64,000 bases of DNA from Thioclava dalianensis (GCF_000715505.1 NZ_JHEH01000011.1:38595-102594), one strand, 5' to 3'; shown: positions 23,943-34,890, counted from the first letter of the stretch. A program made the numbers and translations. Notes: generated by a model not told the origin, from the sequence alone.

Positions 23943-25246
23943 ACCACGACGTCGAACGCCTGCTGATCGCCCACGCCGAAGACGCGCTTGTAACGCGCGA
24001 TTTCGGCCTCGGGGCCCATCGCCTTCTCGGGGTTGTCCGACAGTTTTACGGTCGGGCGACCATTCGCCGAGATCGCCTTGCACACAAGGCTGAACGGCGC
24101 GAGCCCGTCATCAGGCACCAGCTTGCGGAAATCGTTTGTCAGCAAGGTTCCCCAGCCGAAAGAGACCTTCACGCGACCGGAGAACTGCGCGTGCAACTCG
24201 CGGATCTTGTCGACCGTCAGCCCGTCGGAAAAGATCACCAGCTTGTCGCGCGGGTCCTCGCCACGCGCGCGCCACCACGCAATCGCATCCTCGGCGCCCG
24301 AAGCCGGATCGCCCGAATCGATGCGAATGCCCGTCCAGCCCGCCAGCCAGTCCGGCGCAAGCTCCAGAAAGCCCTTCGTGCCATAGGTGTCGGGCAGGAT
24401 GATCCGCAGATTGCCCTCATGTTCCTCGTGCCAATCGGCCAGAACCTTGTAGGGCGCGCGGCGCAGGGTCTCGTCCGTCTCGGACAAAGCCGCATAGACC
24501 ATCGGCAGCTCATGGGCGTTGGTCCCCACCGCCTCGATATCGCGCCGCATCGCGATCAGACAGTTCGAGGTGCCGGTGAACGCGCCGCCTTTCGCGCTGT
24601 CGCCCAGCCCCTCCAACATCGCCTGCACGCACCAGTCCTGCCACAGGAATGAGTGCCGCCGCCGCGTGCCGAAATCCGCGATCTTGAGATCGGGCAATTC
24701 GCGCAGCGCCTCGATCTTCTCCCAGACCCGCGTCATCGCCCGCGCATAGAGCACCTGCAATTCGAACTTGCCCATCCGATCAAGCACCGCGCGCCCGCGC
24801 AGCTCCATCAGGATTGCGAGCGCCGGGATCTCCCAGAGCATGACCTCGTGCCACTTGCCCTCGAAGGTCAGCTCATATTGCCCGTCGCGTTTCTCAAGAT
24901 GGTAGGGCGGAAGCTGGAAGCCCTCGAACCATTCCATGAAATCCGAGCGGAACATCTGCCGCTTGCCGTAAAACGTGTTGCCGCGCAGCCATGTGCTCTC
25001 GCCCCGTGCCAGCCGCAGCGAGCGCGCATAATCCAGCTGCTCACGCAGTTCACCTTCATCGACCAGCTCGGCCAGACGCACCGATTTCGTGCGGTTGATC
25101 AGGCTAAAGGTCACCTGCGTGTCCGGATGATTTCGGAAAATCGATTGACACATCAACAGCTTGTAGAAATCCGTGTCGATCAGTGACCGCACGATCGGGT
25201 CGATTTTCCATTTGTGATTGTGAACGCGCGTGGCGATATCGACCAT
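23939..25246 (-). CDS. pncB: Nicotinate phosphoribosyltransferase
   Basis: PncB condenses nicotinate with PRPP to nicotinate mononucleotide in NAD salvage. The 435-residue length fits the bacterial PncB type. Diagnostic parts are the [14 protein letters not shown] terminus, the [14 protein letters not shown] stretch and the phosphate-binding IRIDSGDP followed by [10 protein letters not shown], ending in [13 protein letters not shown]. It follows pncA (one base apart on the same strand), so nicotinamide is deamidated and then reused. It is convergent with pit. Confidence 0.97.
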   Translation of the reverse strand: MVDIATRVHNHKWKIDPIVRSLIDTDFYKLLMCQSIFRNHPDTQVTFSLINRTKSVRLAELVDEGELREQLDYARSLRLARGESTWLRGNTFYGKRQMFRSDFMEWFEGFQLPPYHLEKRDGQYELTFEGKWHEVMLWEIPALAILMELRGRAVLDRMGKFELQVLYARAMTRVWEKIEALRELPDLKIADFGTRRRHSFLWQDWCVQAMLEGLGDSAKGGAFTGTSNCLIAMRRDIEAVGTNAHELPMVYAALSETDETLRRAPYKVLADWHEEHEGNLRIILPDTYGTKGFLELAPDWLAGWTGIRIDSGDPASGAEDAIAWWRARGEDPRDKLVIFSDGLTVDKIRELHAQFSGRVKVSFGWGTLLTNDFRKLVPDDGLAPFSLVCKAISANGRPTVKLSDNPEKAMGPEAEIARYKRVFGVGDQQAFDVVV

Positions 25247-25247
25247 G

Positions 25248-25847
25248 TCAGTGCTCCAGTTTGACGCCCGCGGCGGTCATTGCATCACGGGCCGCGTTGA
25301 GCGACCCCTCAAGATCGATCGCCCGGCAGGCGTCCTCCAGAACCCGTGCCTCAAAGCCAAGGCGCGCCGCATCCATCGCCGACCAAGCGACGCAGAAATC
25401 GAGCGCAAGCCCGACAAAGGTCAGCTCCTGTGCGCCGCGCGCGCGCAGATACCCGGCCAGCCCTGTGACGGTTTCGTGGTCATTCTCGAAAAAGGCGGAA
25501 TAGCTGTCGACCTCGGGCCGGAAGCCTTTGCGGATCACCAGATGTGCAGGTCCGGTTTCCAGGTCGGGGTGAAAAGCCGCGCCAGAGCTGCCTTGCACGC
25601 AATGGTCGGGCCAGAGCGTCTGCGGCCCATAGGGCATGTCAATCTGCGTAAAGGGTGCGGCGCCGGGATGTTGCGAGGCGAAAGAGGAATGCCCCGCCGG
25701 ATGCCAGTCCTGCGTCAGCACCACTGTGTCGAACTCACCCATCAGCGCGTTCACCCGCCCGATGATCTGGTCCCCGCCCGTCACCGCGAGCGCGCCACCG
25801 GGGCAGAAATCGTTTTGCACGTCGATGACGATCAAGGCCTTGGTCAT
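25248..25847 (-). CDS. pncA: Nicotinamidase
   Basis: PncA hydrolyses nicotinamide to nicotinate. The 199-residue protein carries the catalytic triad D9 (VIDVQNDF), K107 (IRKG) and C152 ([11 protein letters not shown]). Metal-site residues include D47 and H49 in [11 protein letters not shown]. It is the first gene of a two-gene pncA-pncB unit with only one base between stop and start. The gene is divergent from trhO. By family rules it would also activate pyrazinamide. Confidence 0.97.
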   Translation of the reverse strand: MTKALIVIDVQNDFCPGGALAVTGGDQIIGRVNALMGEFDTVVLTQDWHPAGHSSFASQHPGAAPFTQIDMPYGPQTLWPDHCVQGSSGAAFHPDLETGPAHLVIRKGFRPEVDSYSAFFENDHETVTGLAGYLRARGAQELTFVGLALDFCVAWSAMDAARLGFEARVLEDACRAIDLEGSLNAARDAMTAAGVKLEH

Positions 25848-25947
25848 GGTTTATCCCCCAAAAACTTCCCCAATGGGTAGGGGGATGCCACGCCATGGTC
25901 AATCCGGGCCTTGCCAGATCGCCCCTCTCGGCGCTAAGCCGCGTGTC

Positions 25948-26853
25948 ATGTATATCGTCGCCGCCCTCTATCACTTCACCCGGTTCGCAGATCCCGCAGC
26001 GCTCAAGCCTGCGCTTGAGGGTCTGGCGCAGTCGCATGGCGTGAAGGGCTCGCTGCTTTTGGCACGCGAAGGGGTCAACGGCACGATTGCCGGGCCCCGC
26101 GCCGGGATCGACGCCGTGCTTGCGCATATCCGCGCATGGCCCGGATGTGGGGATCTGGAATGGAAGGAAAGCAGCGCCCCCGAGATGCCCTTCGGTCGGA
26201 TGAAGGTACGGCTGAAGCGGGAAATCGTGACCATGGGGATCGAAGATGTCGATCCGCGCGCCCGTGTTGGTCACTATGTAGAGCCCTCGGATTGGAACGC
26301 GCTGATTGCCTCTGACGACACGGTGGTGATCGACACGCGCAATGATTACGAAGTCGAAATCGGCACGTTTCAAGGCGCGATAGACCCGCAAACAAAGACC
26401 TTCCGCGAATTTCCCGACTGGTGGCGCGAGAATGCCCATCGCTTTCACAACAAGCGTGTCGCGATGTTCTGCACCGGCGGTATTCGCTGCGAGAAGGCCA
26501 CGAATTTTCTGATCTCGGAAGGGGTCGAGGATGTCTATCACCTCAAGGGCGGCATCCTGAAATATCTCGAAGAGGTACCTCAGGCCGAGTCACGCTGGGA
26601 TGGTGATTGTTTCGTCTTCGATGGCCGCGTGAGCCTGCGTCATGGGCTGGAGATCGGGGAGTATGACAGCTGTCATGCCTGTCGCCGCCCGGTCTCTGCT
26701 GAGGACAAGACGCGCCCGGAATTTGAGCAGGGCGTGTCTTGTCATCGTTGCATCGCCACCTTCTCTGACGCGGATCGCGCACGTTTTCGCGAGCGCGAGC
26801 GTCAGATCCGGCTGGCCGCCGAACGGGGCGAGCCGCATCTCGGGCGCGATTAG
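25948..26853 (+). CDS. trhO: tRNA uridine-34 hydroxylase TrhO (rhodanese domain)
   Basis: TrhO (YceA) hydroxylates uridine 34 in some tRNAs, using oxygen, as the first step to 5-methoxy- or carboxymethoxyuridine. From ATG 25948 it has 301 residues: an N-terminal acylphosphatase-like domain (about 1-95), a rhodanese domain with active cysteine C175 in [12 protein letters not shown], and a C-terminal Cys-rich piece with SCHACRRP and SCHRCIA. The track of the frame back to 25636 lies in pncA and is not used. The ribosome site is poor. Its stop overlaps that of the small exported-peptide gene by 4 nt. Confidence 0.93.
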   Translation: MYIVAALYHFTRFADPAALKPALEGLAQSHGVKGSLLLAREGVNGTIAGPRAGIDAVLAHIRAWPGCGDLEWKESSAPEMPFGRMKVRLKREIVTMGIEDVDPRARVGHYVEPSDWNALIASDDTVVIDTRNDYEVEIGTFQGAIDPQTKTFREFPDWWRENAHRFHNKRVAMFCTGGIRCEKATNFLISEGVEDVYHLKGGILKYLEEVPQAESRWDGDCFVFDGRVSLRHGLEIGEYDSCHACRRPVSAEDKTRPEFEQGVSCHRCIATFSDADRARFRERERQIRLAAERGEPHLGRD

Positions 26854-27011
26854 CGCTGGATGCGAACCTGCGTCACCGAGCCGCTGGCTTGCGTGACCTG
26901 ATGGTTGCCGCCCTGAAAATCGAGGCGCGGCAAGTTGAAATCCCCGATACCGGCCGATGCGGCACTGGCACTGAGAACGGCGAAAACAAGGGCGGTTGCG
27001 ATACGTTTCAT
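26850..27011 (-). CDS. Small exported peptide (53 residues), unknown
   Basis: This short gene reads from ATG 27011, with GGAG seven bases upstream, to TAA 26850-26852. It encodes 53 residues: a textbook signal peptide ([20 protein letters not shown]), then a mature part of about 33 residues with [14 protein letters not shown] and a Thr/Ser/Gln-rich end. The good ribosome site, the clean signal peptide and an upstream promoter interrupted by palindromic operators all support it as real. No cysteine, metal motif or known family is visible. The stop overlaps that of trhO by 4 nt (TTAG). A secreted, repressor-controlled stress or envelope peptide is only a guess. Confidence 0.75.
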   Translation of the reverse strand: MKRIATALVFAVLSASAASAGIGDFNLPRLDFQGGNHQVTQASGSVTQVRIQR

Positions 27012-27027
27012 GGTTCTTCTCCATAAC

Positions 27028-27043
27028 TGAACTGATTGGTTCA
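27028..27043. promoter_or_regulatory. Palindromic operator copy 1 (TetR-like)
   Basis: TGAACTGATTGGTTCA, an imperfect 16-base palindrome. It is the first of three related sites (consensus TGAACTG-N3-rGTTCA). It lies directly upstream of the ribosome site of the small exported-peptide gene, inside its transcript start region. Confidence 0.7.
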
Positions 27044-27047
27044 GAAC

Positions 27048-27077
27048 TCAATATGAACTGTTCGGTTCAGTTTTCAA
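27048..27077 (-). promoter_or_regulatory. Probable promoter of the small exported-peptide gene
   Basis: On the minus strand TTGAAA (27077-27072) and TATTGA (27053-27048) stand 18 bases apart. Operator copy 2 fills the spacer exactly, so a bound repressor would block polymerase. Spacing is one base above the usual 17. Confidence 0.55.
27054..27069. promoter_or_regulatory. Palindromic operator copy 2 (TetR-like)
   Basis: TGAACTGTTCGGTTCA, second of the three sites, 26 bases after copy 1. It lies between the proposed -35 and -10 of the small peptide gene. Confidence 0.75.
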
Positions 27078-27084
27078 GAGAAAC

Positions 27085-27100
27085 TGAACTGCATAGTTCA
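27085..27100. promoter_or_regulatory. Palindromic operator copy 3 (TetR-like)
   Basis: TGAACTGCATAGTTCA, third site, 31 bases after copy 2 and just upstream of the proposed mbfA -35 element. It may act on either divergent gene. Confidence 0.7.
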
Positions 27101-27110
27101 TAAATCCGCA

Positions 27111-27138
27111 TTGCATTTCTTGCATGGCTTGCTACTTT
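27111..27138 (+). promoter_or_regulatory. Probable mbfA promoter
   Basis: TTGCAT (27111-27116) and TACTTT (27133-27138) with a 16-base spacer form a sigma-70-like promoter. Its -10 overlaps the iron-control palindrome at 27135-27153, which would let Irr block transcription. Confidence 0.55.
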
Positions 27139-27153
27139 AGAAACGTTCTAAAG
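27135..27153. promoter_or_regulatory. Iron-control element, probable Irr binding site
   Basis: CTTTAGAAACGTTCTAAAG is a perfect palindrome of 8-base arms around ACG. It matches the TTTAGAA-N3-TTCTAAA form of the alphaproteobacterial iron control element bound by Irr. It ends 12 bases before the mbfA start. In Agrobacterium, mbfA is an Irr-repressed gene, so both site and target agree. Confidence 0.85.
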
Positions 27154-27164
27154 AAGGATAGCCC

Positions 27165-28138
<974 letters not shown>

Positions 28139-28142
<4 letters not shown>

Positions 28143-28873
28143 AGGTTGCGGACCTTTTCGTAAAAGACGTGATTGGCGGCGCGCGCTTCCTCAAGGATGT
28201 CGCGCCGCTCGGCCCGCCCCAGCGCGTTTTGCCAGTCCTCAGGTACCGCCATCACCGGCGGCTCCCGAAAGCCGTTGAACTTATCGGAAAACGGCACGCA
28301 AAGCACTTTGCGCCCAAGAGCCATCGCCCAAAGCGTGCCGTGATAAGAATTGCTCACCACCGTCTCCCCGCGGGCCATATGCGCAATCGCCTCGGCCATG
28401 GAGATGTCGTGATTGTCGCGCGACGGATAGGTGTTTTGCGCCGCAACAGAGCCTGATTTGCGGGCATGCCAAAAGCAGACCACCTCGGTCTCGGGCGCGG
28501 GGGCCGCATCAAAAAGCGGCGAGAGCAGCGAGGCGCAGGGCACATAATCACAGCCAGCCCGCCCCCAATCTCGGCACCCGATCAAGGCGCAATGCGGCGC
28601 GATGATATCGAACATCAGGCCGCGCTGTTGCGTCTCGGAGATCCCAACACCCCAAATCACCTTGTGACGCGCCGCAGCCCCGTGGTTCACGACCGCATCG
28701 GCGCATTGGTTAAACACCTGCCCCCCGCCCAGAACCAGCAGATCGCAGGGCGGCACCGGCGCGCTGAAATCTCGGAACTCGGACGGGCCAAAATCCAGAT
28801 AATTGCCCGGTGAACATGCGAGGTCGCCGACATTGGGCGTGTGACGCAGATGCTGAAATACCGTTTGGCTCAT
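28139..28873 (-). CDS. Polysaccharide pyruvyl transferase family protein
   Basis: This 244-residue protein starts with NVGDLACSPGNYLDFG, contains DLLVLGGGQVFN and ends with the SNSYHGTLWAMALGRKVLCVPFSDKF region. That SxSYHG motif in the C-terminal half is the hallmark of the pyruvyl-transferase superfamily. The family adds ketal-linked pyruvate to sugars of exopolysaccharide or cell-wall polymers, but many members are uncharacterised. It is shorter than most (around 300-400), and no other polysaccharide genes are near, so the acceptor is unknown. It is convergent with mbfA; a 45-nt gap separates it from the divergent AEC gene. Confidence 0.75.
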
Positions 28874-28918
28874 AGGCAGAGACTAGCGCCCCTCGCGACC
28901 GCATGCTAGCGCTTGGTC

Positions 28919-29836
28919 ATGCTGGAGATCTTCCTCAAGACCTTGCCGTTTTTCGCCCTGATCGGGCTGGGCTGGTGCGCCGGAAAGGCCCGGTTTTTCC
29001 CGCCTGAAGCCTCTGTCTGGCTGACGAAATTCGTCTTCTTCTTCCCGCTTTCGGCGATGATCTTCAAGTTTTCCGCAGCGCTCGATCTGCGCACGCTGTT
29101 CGATCCAGCGTTCATGCTGGCCTATATCACGGGCTCGGGCGCGCTCTGGCTGCTCACCTTTGGCGTGGCCAAAGCGCGCCGCGAACCCACGGTACTTGCG
29201 GCGATGGAAAGCAACACGTCGATGACCGGCAATACGGGCTTTCTGGGCGTGCCAATGCTCGCGGTGATCCTTGGCCCCCAAGCGGTCGGGCCGATTCTGA
29301 TGGTGCTGAGCTGCGATCTGATCGTCTTCACCTCGATCATCACGATCATCGTCACCGCCACACGCCACGGCAAAGTCTCGCTGGCGCCAATCGTATCGGG
29401 GCTGATTGGCAACCCGATGATCATGTCGATGGCCGCAGGGCTGATCTGGGCGGGCTTCAGTCTGCCGATGCCCGGCCCGCTCGACGATTTCGTGACCATT
29501 CTCGGGGCAGCCGCGACCCCCGGTGCGCTCTTTGCCATCGGCGCCTCGCTGGCCGACAAATCCGCCGAGCGCCCCGGCCCCGCGCTTTGGCTGTCCTTCG
29601 GCAAGCTGATCTTGCATCCCTGCGCGGTTGCGATCACGGCGCTGCTGATCTTTCACGTCGATCCCTTCGCGGCGGGCGTGATGATCTGCGCAGCCGCCCT
29701 TCCCGTCGCTGGCAATGTCTATATTCTGGCGCAGCATTTCGGCGTGGCACCGCAGCGGGTCTCGGCTGCCATCTTGTTTTCTACCGCCGTCTCGATCCTG
29801 ACGATTCCGGCGGTCATTCACTGGGTCCAAGGATAG
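28919..29836 (+). CDS. AEC-family auxin efflux carrier-like transporter
   Basis: From ATG 28919 (305 residues; TTG 28913 is two codons upstream) the protein is an integral membrane protein with about ten hydrophobic helices. It has the family's N-terminal pattern FALIGLGWCAGKARFFP and the central ESNTSMTGNTGFLGVPM. AEC proteins export or import organic acids such as malate, malonate or auxin; the substrate here is unknown. It lies 10 nt upstream of the S-formylglutathione hydrolase gene, so co-transcription is likely. Confidence 0.85.
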   Translation: MLEIFLKTLPFFALIGLGWCAGKARFFPPEASVWLTKFVFFFPLSAMIFKFSAALDLRTLFDPAFMLAYITGSGALWLLTFGVAKARREPTVLAAMESNTSMTGNTGFLGVPMLAVILGPQAVGPILMVLSCDLIVFTSIITIIVTATRHGKVSLAPIVSGLIGNPMIMSMAAGLIWAGFSLPMPGPLDDFVTILGAAATPGALFAIGASLADKSAERPGPALWLSFGKLILHPCAVAITALLIFHVDPFAAGVMICAAALPVAGNVYILAQHFGVAPQRVSAAILFSTAVSILTIPAVIHWVQG

Positions 29837-29846
29837 GAGAGACGCG

Positions 29847-30677
29847 ATGAAAACGATCTCGGAAAACCGCTGCTTCGATGGCGTACAGGGGGTGTATTCC
29901 CACCACTCAAACGCCACCGGCTGCGAGATGACCTTCGGCCTTTTCCTGCCGGCCGAGGCCAAGGACGGTCCCGTTCCGGTCCTGTGGTATCTCTCGGGCC
30001 TGACCTGCACCCATGAAAACGCGATGACGAAATCGGGCGCGCAGGCCTATGCCGCCGAGCACGGCATCGCCTTGGTTTTCCCCGACACCTCGCCGCGCGG
30101 CGAAGGGGTGGCCGATCACGAAGATTACGATCTGGGTCAGGGCGCGGGCTTTTACGTCAACGCCACCCAAGACCCTTGGGCGCCGCATTTCCAGATGTGG
30201 GATTACATCGCGCAGGAATTGCCTGATGCGCTGGGTGCCGCCTTCGCAATCGATACCGAGCGCCAATCGATCACCGGTCATTCGATGGGCGGCCATGGGG
30301 CGCTGACGCTGGCGATGCATATGCCCGAGCGGTTCCGCTCCGTCTCGGCCTTCGCACCGATTGCCAATCCGACCCAAAGCGACTGGGGCCGCAAGCAGCT
30401 CGGCGCCTATCTCGGCGCGGATGAGCAGCTTTGGGCCGCGCATGATTCAAGCCTTTTGATGCGCGAGCGCGGCTTTGACGGCTCGGTGCTGATCGATCAG
30501 GGCAGCTCTGATCAATTCCTCGACCTGTTGCGGCCCGAAGCCCTGTCCGAGGCGATGGCCGCGCGCCGCCAGCCCGGCACGTTCCGCATGCAGGCAGGCT
30601 ATGATCACAGCTATTGGTTCGTCTCGACCTTCATGCCCGATCACATCGACTTCCACGCCGAGGCGCTTTGGGCGTGA
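29847..30677 (+). CDS. fghA: S-formylglutathione hydrolase
   Basis: This 276-residue esterase of the esterase D family is the last step of glutathione-dependent formaldehyde oxidation: it hydrolyses S-formylglutathione to formate. The nucleophile is S146 in [10 protein letters not shown]. The Asp and His of the triad lie in [10 protein letters not shown] and [11 protein letters not shown]. The [14 protein letters not shown] stretch (about 47-60) is typical. The glutathione-dependent dehydrogenase gene is not adjacent. Its stop overlaps the GTG start of the YaiI-family gene (GTGA). Confidence 0.95.
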   Translation: MKTISENRCFDGVQGVYSHHSNATGCEMTFGLFLPAEAKDGPVPVLWYLSGLTCTHENAMTKSGAQAYAAEHGIALVFPDTSPRGEGVADHEDYDLGQGAGFYVNATQDPWAPHFQMWDYIAQELPDALGAAFAIDTERQSITGHSMGGHGALTLAMHMPERFRSVSAFAPIANPTQSDWGRKQLGAYLGADEQLWAAHDSSLLMRERGFDGSVLIDQGSSDQFLDLLRPEALSEAMAARRQPGTFRMQAGYDHSYWFVSTFMPDHIDFHAEALWA

Positions 30678-31132
30678 TCTGGATCGATGCAGATGCCTGC
30701 CCGGTCAAAGCCGAGGCGGAACGGGTCGCCACGCGGCTCAGCATAAAGCTGATGATGGTCTCGAATGGCGGGCTGCGGCCCTCGCCAAACCCGCTGGTCG
30801 AGATGGTCTATGTCGATCGGGGCCCCGATGTCGCCGACATGTATATCGCCGAGCGTGCGACGCGCGGCGATGTCGTGGTTACCAACGATATCCCGCTGGC
30901 CGCGAAATGCGTCGAAGCGGGCGCGCGCGTGCTGCGCCCCGATGGCGAGGCGCTGACCCCTGCCAATATCGGCAATGTGCTGGCCACACGCGATCTGATG
31001 AGCGATCTGCGCTCTGCCGACCCGTTCCGTCAGGGCGGCGGCAAACCCTTTTCCAAAGCTGACCGGTCGCGCTTTTCCGACGCCCTCGACAGGGTTGCGC
31101 GGGCCGCCCAAAGAGAGGTTTCCAATGGTTGA
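30674..31132 (+). CDS. YaiI/YqxD family protein (DUF188)
   Basis: The GTG at 30674 overlaps the fghA stop and gives 152 residues beginning [17 protein letters not shown], which is how this family starts. Other family blocks are [33 protein letters not shown] and the [16 protein letters not shown] ending. The fold resembles PIN/NYN nucleases, with several conserved acidic residues (D4, D6, D66-68 region), but no activity is established. It overlaps the HAD gene by 8 nt. Confidence 0.9.
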   Translation: MIWIDADACPVKAEAERVATRLSIKLMMVSNGGLRPSPNPLVEMVYVDRGPDVADMYIAERATRGDVVVTNDIPLAAKCVEAGARVLRPDGEALTPANIGNVLATRDLMSDLRSADPFRQGGGKPFSKADRSRFSDALDRVARAAQREVSNG

Positions 31133-31742
31133 AGCGGTGATTTTCGATATCGGCAATGTGCTGATCGAATGGCAACCCGAACGCTATTACGACGCGCTGA
31201 TGCCGCGCGCCGAGCGCGAAGCGATGTTTGCAGAGGTCGATCTGCATGCGATGAATGACAATATTGATCGCGGCGCGCCGTTTCGCGACACGATCTATGA
31301 CTGGGCCGAGCGCTACCCGAAATGGCGCGACAAGGTCCGGCTGTGGCATGACGACTGGATCAAGATGGCCAGCCCCGGCATCGAGCGCTCGCAACGTCTG
31401 ATGGCGGCGCTTCAGGCCAAGGGCATCCCGGTCTTCTCACTGACGAATTTCGGCATCGGCAGCTATGATCACGCCGCGCAGTTCTACCCGTTCCTGCGCC
31501 AATTCGACCGCGATTTCATCTCGGGGCATATGGGGGTGACCAAGCCCGACCCGAAGATCTACCAGATGCTCGAATCAGAAACTGGGTTGTCCGGCCATCA
31601 GCTGATTTTCACCGATGACCGCGCCGATAACATCGCAACGGCGCATACGTTCGGCTGGAAGACCCATCTCTTCGAGGGGCCCGATGGCTGGGCAAAACGG
31701 CTGATCGATGAGGGGCTGCTCAGCGAGGCCGAGGCCGCGTAG
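31125..31742 (+). CDS. HAD-family phosphatase, YihX-like
   Basis: Starting at ATG 31125 it has 205 residues of HAD fold. Motif I is DIGNVLIEW (nucleophile Asp), motif II is SLTNFG, motif III Lys is in [11 protein letters not shown], and motif IV is FTDDRADNI. The DIGNV variant and the size match YihX-type sugar phosphatases such as the E. coli alpha-D-glucose-1-phosphatase, or haloacid dehalogenases. It overlaps the YaiI-family gene by 8 nt and ends the fghA unit. Confidence 0.85.
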   Translation: MVEAVIFDIGNVLIEWQPERYYDALMPRAEREAMFAEVDLHAMNDNIDRGAPFRDTIYDWAERYPKWRDKVRLWHDDWIKMASPGIERSQRLMAALQAKGIPVFSLTNFGIGSYDHAAQFYPFLRQFDRDFISGHMGVTKPDPKIYQMLESETGLSGHQLIFTDDRADNIATAHTFGWKTHLFEGPDGWAKRLIDEGLLSEAEAA

Positions 31743-31754
31743 CCCTCTTCCTCT

Positions 31755-31815
31755 TGATCCAAATATCCCCCGGGGGAGCGAGCCAGTTGGCCCGCGGGGG
31801 GCAGAGCCCCCCATC
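31755..31815. repeat. GC-rich intergenic repeat with hairpin
   Basis: Between the convergent HAD and dxs genes lie AAATATCCCCCGGGGGAG and CCCGCGGGGGGC-AGA-GCCCCCC. The second part is a perfect seven-base stem (31796-31812) with an AGA loop. Similar blocks recur between genes in Rhodobacteraceae genomes, as far as I recall. It may act as a bidirectional terminator for both genes, though the flanking T runs are poor. Confidence 0.6.
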
Positions 31816-31825
31816 CGTCACGCCG

Positions 31826-33751
31826 TCAGGCGCGCTTGGCCACCGCCACGCCCATCAGGTCAAGCACCTTGGCTTCAATATGGGCCGCGTCCATTCCGGC
31901 GTCGCGATACATATCCTCGGGGCTTGCATGGTCGATGAAGCTGTCGGGCAGCACCATCGAGCGGAATTTGAACCCGTGATCGAACACGCCCGCATCCGAA
32001 AGATACTGCGCGACATGGCTGCCAAAGCCGCCGACCGCGCCTTCCTCGATGCACAAGATCGCTTCGTGCTCGGCAACAAGCTGGTCGATCAGCGCGGTAT
32101 CGAGCGGCTTGGCAAAGCGCGCATCGGCAATCGTGGGGGCGATGCCGCGCGCCGCAAGGGCCTCACGCGCCTTGAGCACTTCGGCCAAGCGGGTGCCGTA
32201 AGAGAGGATCGCGACGCGCTTGCCCTCCGAGATGATCCGGCCCTTGCCGATCTCGAGCGGCACGCCCGCCTCGGGCATCTCCACGCCCATCCCCTCGCCA
32301 CGCGGATAGCGGAACGCAATCGGCCCGTCATCATAGGCCGCAGCCGTGGCGACCATGTGGACCAGCTCGGCCTCGTCGGCGGCGGCCATCACGACCATGC
32401 CCGGCAGGCTGGCCATGAAGCCCACATCGAAAGCGCCCGCATGGGTCGCCCCATCCGCGCCCACAAGCCCGGCGCGGTCGATCGCAAAGCGCACCGGAAG
32501 GCGCTGAATGGCGACATCATGCACGATCTGGTCATAGCCGCGCTGCAGGAAGGTCGAGTAGATTGCGCAGAACGGCTTCATCCCCGACGCCGCAAGCCCG
32601 GCCGAAAAGGTCACCGCGTGCTGCTCGGCAATCCCGACATCGAAACAGCGGCGCGGGAATTGCTCAGCAAACATCTTCAGACCCGTGCCATCGGGCATCG
32701 CGGCGGTCACAGCGACGATCTTCTCGTCCTTATGTGCCTCGCGTGTCAGGCTTTGCGCAAAAACCTTGGTGTAGCTTGGCGCATTGCTCGTCGATTTTTT
32801 CTGCTCGCCCGTCACCACATCGAATTTAGAGGTGGCATGACCGCCATCGGCGCGGCTTTCGGCGGGCGCATAGCCCTTGCCCTTCTTGGTCAGCACATGG
32901 ATCAGCACTGGCCCCTTGGCGCGGGCCTTGAGCATCCGCAGCACCGGCATCAACTGATCAATGTCATGCCCGTCAATCGGGCCGACATAGGTGAACCCCA
33001 GCTCCTCGAACAAGGTGCCGCCCATCGCCATGCCCTTGAGCATTTCCTTGGCGCGGCGGGCCCCCTCTTGCAGCGGCTCGGGCAGGAAAGTCCGCACCGC
33101 ATTCTTCGCGACATCCTTGAGGTCCTGCACCGGGCTTTCGGCATAAAGCCGTGTGAGGTAGCTCGACAGCGCACCCACGGGCGGCGCGATCGACATCTCA
33201 TTGTCGTTGAGTACCACGAACACTCGCTTGCCCAGATGGCCTGCGTGGTTCATCGCCTCGAAAGCCATCCCCCCCGACATCGCACCGTCACCGATCACGG
33301 CAATCGCGTCGCCCGTCTCGGCACCCAGTTCACGGCCCATCGCAAAGCCCACTGCGGCTGAGATCGAGGTCGAGCTATGGCCCGCACCAAAGGCGTCATA
33401 GGGGCTCTCGGAGCGTTTGGTGAAGCCCGACAGCCCGTCCTTCATCCGCAGCGTGCGAATGCGGTCGCGACGCCCGGTGAGGATCTTATGCGGATAGCAT
33501 TGGTGGCCGACATCCCAGATGATCTTGTCGCGCGGCGCATCGAACACCGCGTGCAAAGCAACTGTCAGCTCGACCACGCCGAGACCCGCGCCCAGATGCC
33601 CGCCGGTTTGCGACACCGCCGAGATCACCTCCGTGCGCAGCTCATCGGAGAGCTGCTTCAGCTCAGCATCACCCAATCCTTTCAGATCGGCGGGCAGGCG
33701 CACGCGGTCAAGCAAGGGGGTCACCGTCAGGGAATTGGCGCTATCGCTCAT
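31826..33751 (-). CDS. dxs: 1-Deoxy-D-xylulose-5-phosphate synthase
   Basis: DXS condenses pyruvate and glyceraldehyde-3-phosphate to start the MEP isoprenoid pathway, using thiamine diphosphate. The 641-residue length is standard. Family blocks include [16 protein letters not shown], the TPP/Mg motif [20 protein letters not shown], split by its Ser-Gly turn, the [14 protein letters not shown] linker, and the C-terminal [18 protein letters not shown] transketolase domain. It is the last gene of a minus-strand xseB-ispA-dxs unit, 23 nt after ispA. Confidence 0.98.
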   Translation of the reverse strand: MSDSANSLTVTPLLDRVRLPADLKGLGDAELKQLSDELRTEVISAVSQTGGHLGAGLGVVELTVALHAVFDAPRDKIIWDVGHQCYPHKILTGRRDRIRTLRMKDGLSGFTKRSESPYDAFGAGHSSTSISAAVGFAMGRELGAETGDAIAVIGDGAMSGGMAFEAMNHAGHLGKRVFVVLNDNEMSIAPPVGALSSYLTRLYAESPVQDLKDVAKNAVRTFLPEPLQEGARRAKEMLKGMAMGGTLFEELGFTYVGPIDGHDIDQLMPVLRMLKARAKGPVLIHVLTKKGKGYAPAESRADGGHATSKFDVVTGEQKKSTSNAPSYTKVFAQSLTREAHKDEKIVAVTAAMPDGTGLKMFAEQFPRRCFDVGIAEQHAVTFSAGLAASGMKPFCAIYSTFLQRGYDQIVHDVAIQRLPVRFAIDRAGLVGADGATHAGAFDVGFMASLPGMVVMAAADEAELVHMVATAAAYDDGPIAFRYPRGEGMGVEMPEAGVPLEIGKGRIISEGKRVAILSYGTRLAEVLKAREALAARGIAPTIADARFAKPLDTALIDQLVAEHEAILCIEEGAVGGFGSHVAQYLSDAGVFDHGFKFRSMVLPDSFIDHASPEDMYRDAGMDAAHIEAKVLDLMGVAVAKRA

Positions 33752-33774
33752 TTTATTGGCTGCTTTCGGCTCGA

Positions 33775-34641
33775 TCAGGTCTTACGGGAAATAACGAACT
33801 GAGCCGCATCCCGCAAGTTTTGTGCGCGCGCGCCATAGCCCGAGAGCGCATCCTGCGCCGTCTCGATCAGCTCCGCCGCACGGGCTTGGGCGCCGTCCAG
33901 TCCCAGAAGCGACACGAAAGTCGCCTTGCCAGCATCGGCATCTTTCCCGACACGCTTTCCGGTCGCGGCCTCATCGCCGGTGACGTCAAGAATATCGTCG
34001 ACGATCTGGAAGGCGAGGCCAAGCGCCTCGGCATAGGCGCGCAGCGCGCTCTGATCGGCACCGGCCAGAATGGCCCCGGACCGCGCCGAGAAAGAGATCA
34101 GCGCGCCGGTCTTGCCCGCCTGAAGATCGATGATCTGTTCGAGCGACAGCGGCGTCGTGGCGCTTTCGGCCGCGATATCCAGCGCTTGGCCGTGGCACAT
34201 GCCCGCCGCGCCCGACGCTTTCGCGAGCGCCTCGACCAGCGCAATGCGCCGCTCGGGCGGGCCAAGCACCGGATCGCAGCACAGTTCGAAGGCCAGCGTC
34301 TGCAAGGCATCCCCGGCCAGAACAGCGGTCGCATCGTCCCATTTCACATGGATCGTCGGCTGGCCGCGCCGCAGATCGTCATCGTCCATGCAGGGCAAAT
34401 CGTCATGTACGAGCGAGAAGGCATGCAGCGCCTCGACCGCCGAGGCCGCGGGCATCGCCTGCGCCTGCGGCAGGTCGTAGAGTGCCGCACTTTCCAGCAC
34501 CAGAAAGGCGCGCAACCGCTTGCCGCCTTGCAACGCGTAATGCATCGGGGCGCGCAACGGCCCCTCGGGCTGGCGCGCCACTGCGATATCGAGCGCGGAC
34601 TGAACCGCCTTCTGAATGTCGAGAAGCCGTGTCTGGAACAT
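33775..34641 (-). CDS. ispA: Farnesyl diphosphate synthase (short-chain prenyltransferase)
   Basis: This 288-residue protein makes farnesyl diphosphate from IPP and DMAPP. The first Asp-rich motif is [14 protein letters not shown] (from D80) with the two-residue insertion typical of bacterial FPP synthases. The second is [10 protein letters not shown] near residue 215. The GGKRLR motif is at residues 39-44. The start is directly adjacent to the xseB stop, and dxs follows. It supplies prenyl chains for ubiquinone, undecaprenyl phosphate and pigments. Confidence 0.93.
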   Translation of the reverse strand: MFQTRLLDIQKAVQSALDIAVARQPEGPLRAPMHYALQGGKRLRAFLVLESAALYDLPQAQAMPAASAVEALHAFSLVHDDLPCMDDDDLRRGQPTIHVKWDDATAVLAGDALQTLAFELCCDPVLGPPERRIALVEALAKASGAAGMCHGQALDIAAESATTPLSLEQIIDLQAGKTGALISFSARSGAILAGADQSALRAYAEALGLAFQIVDDILDVTGDEAATGKRVGKDADAGKATFVSLLGLDGAQARAAELIETAQDALSGYGARAQNLRDAAQFVISRKT

Positions 34642-34890
34642 TTAGGTGCCGTCTACCGGGGCCGTGCCCTGAACGGAGCCATCGGCCCCAAGCGTGATCT
34701 TCTCGACCCGCTCTTCGGCCTCCTTGAGCAAGCTGGCACAGCGCGCCTTCAAGGCCGCCCCGCGCTCATAAAGCGCAATCGACCGGTCCAGCGCCACATC
34801 CCCATGCTCCAACTGGCCCACGACCTCTTCAAGCGCCTTCATGGCCTGCTCGAAGCTGAGCGTTTTCACATCTGGCTCTTCGTTGCTCAT
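34642..34890 (-). CDS. xseB: Exodeoxyribonuclease VII small subunit
   Basis: The 82-residue protein contains FEQAMKALEEVVGQLEHGDVALDRSIALYERG, the core helical hairpin of XseB (quoted in parts: LEEVVGQLE, LDRSIALYE). It binds XseA to form exonuclease VII, which degrades single-stranded DNA. The length is normal. It is the first gene of the xseB-ispA-dxs unit, an order common in bacteria. GGGAGCAGGTGG precedes the start. The 370 nt upstream hold the structured-RNA candidate. Confidence 0.93.
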   Translation of the reverse strand: MSNEEPDVKTLSFEQAMKALEEVVGQLEHGDVALDRSIALYERGAALKARCASLLKEAEERVEKITLGADGSVQGTAPVDGT

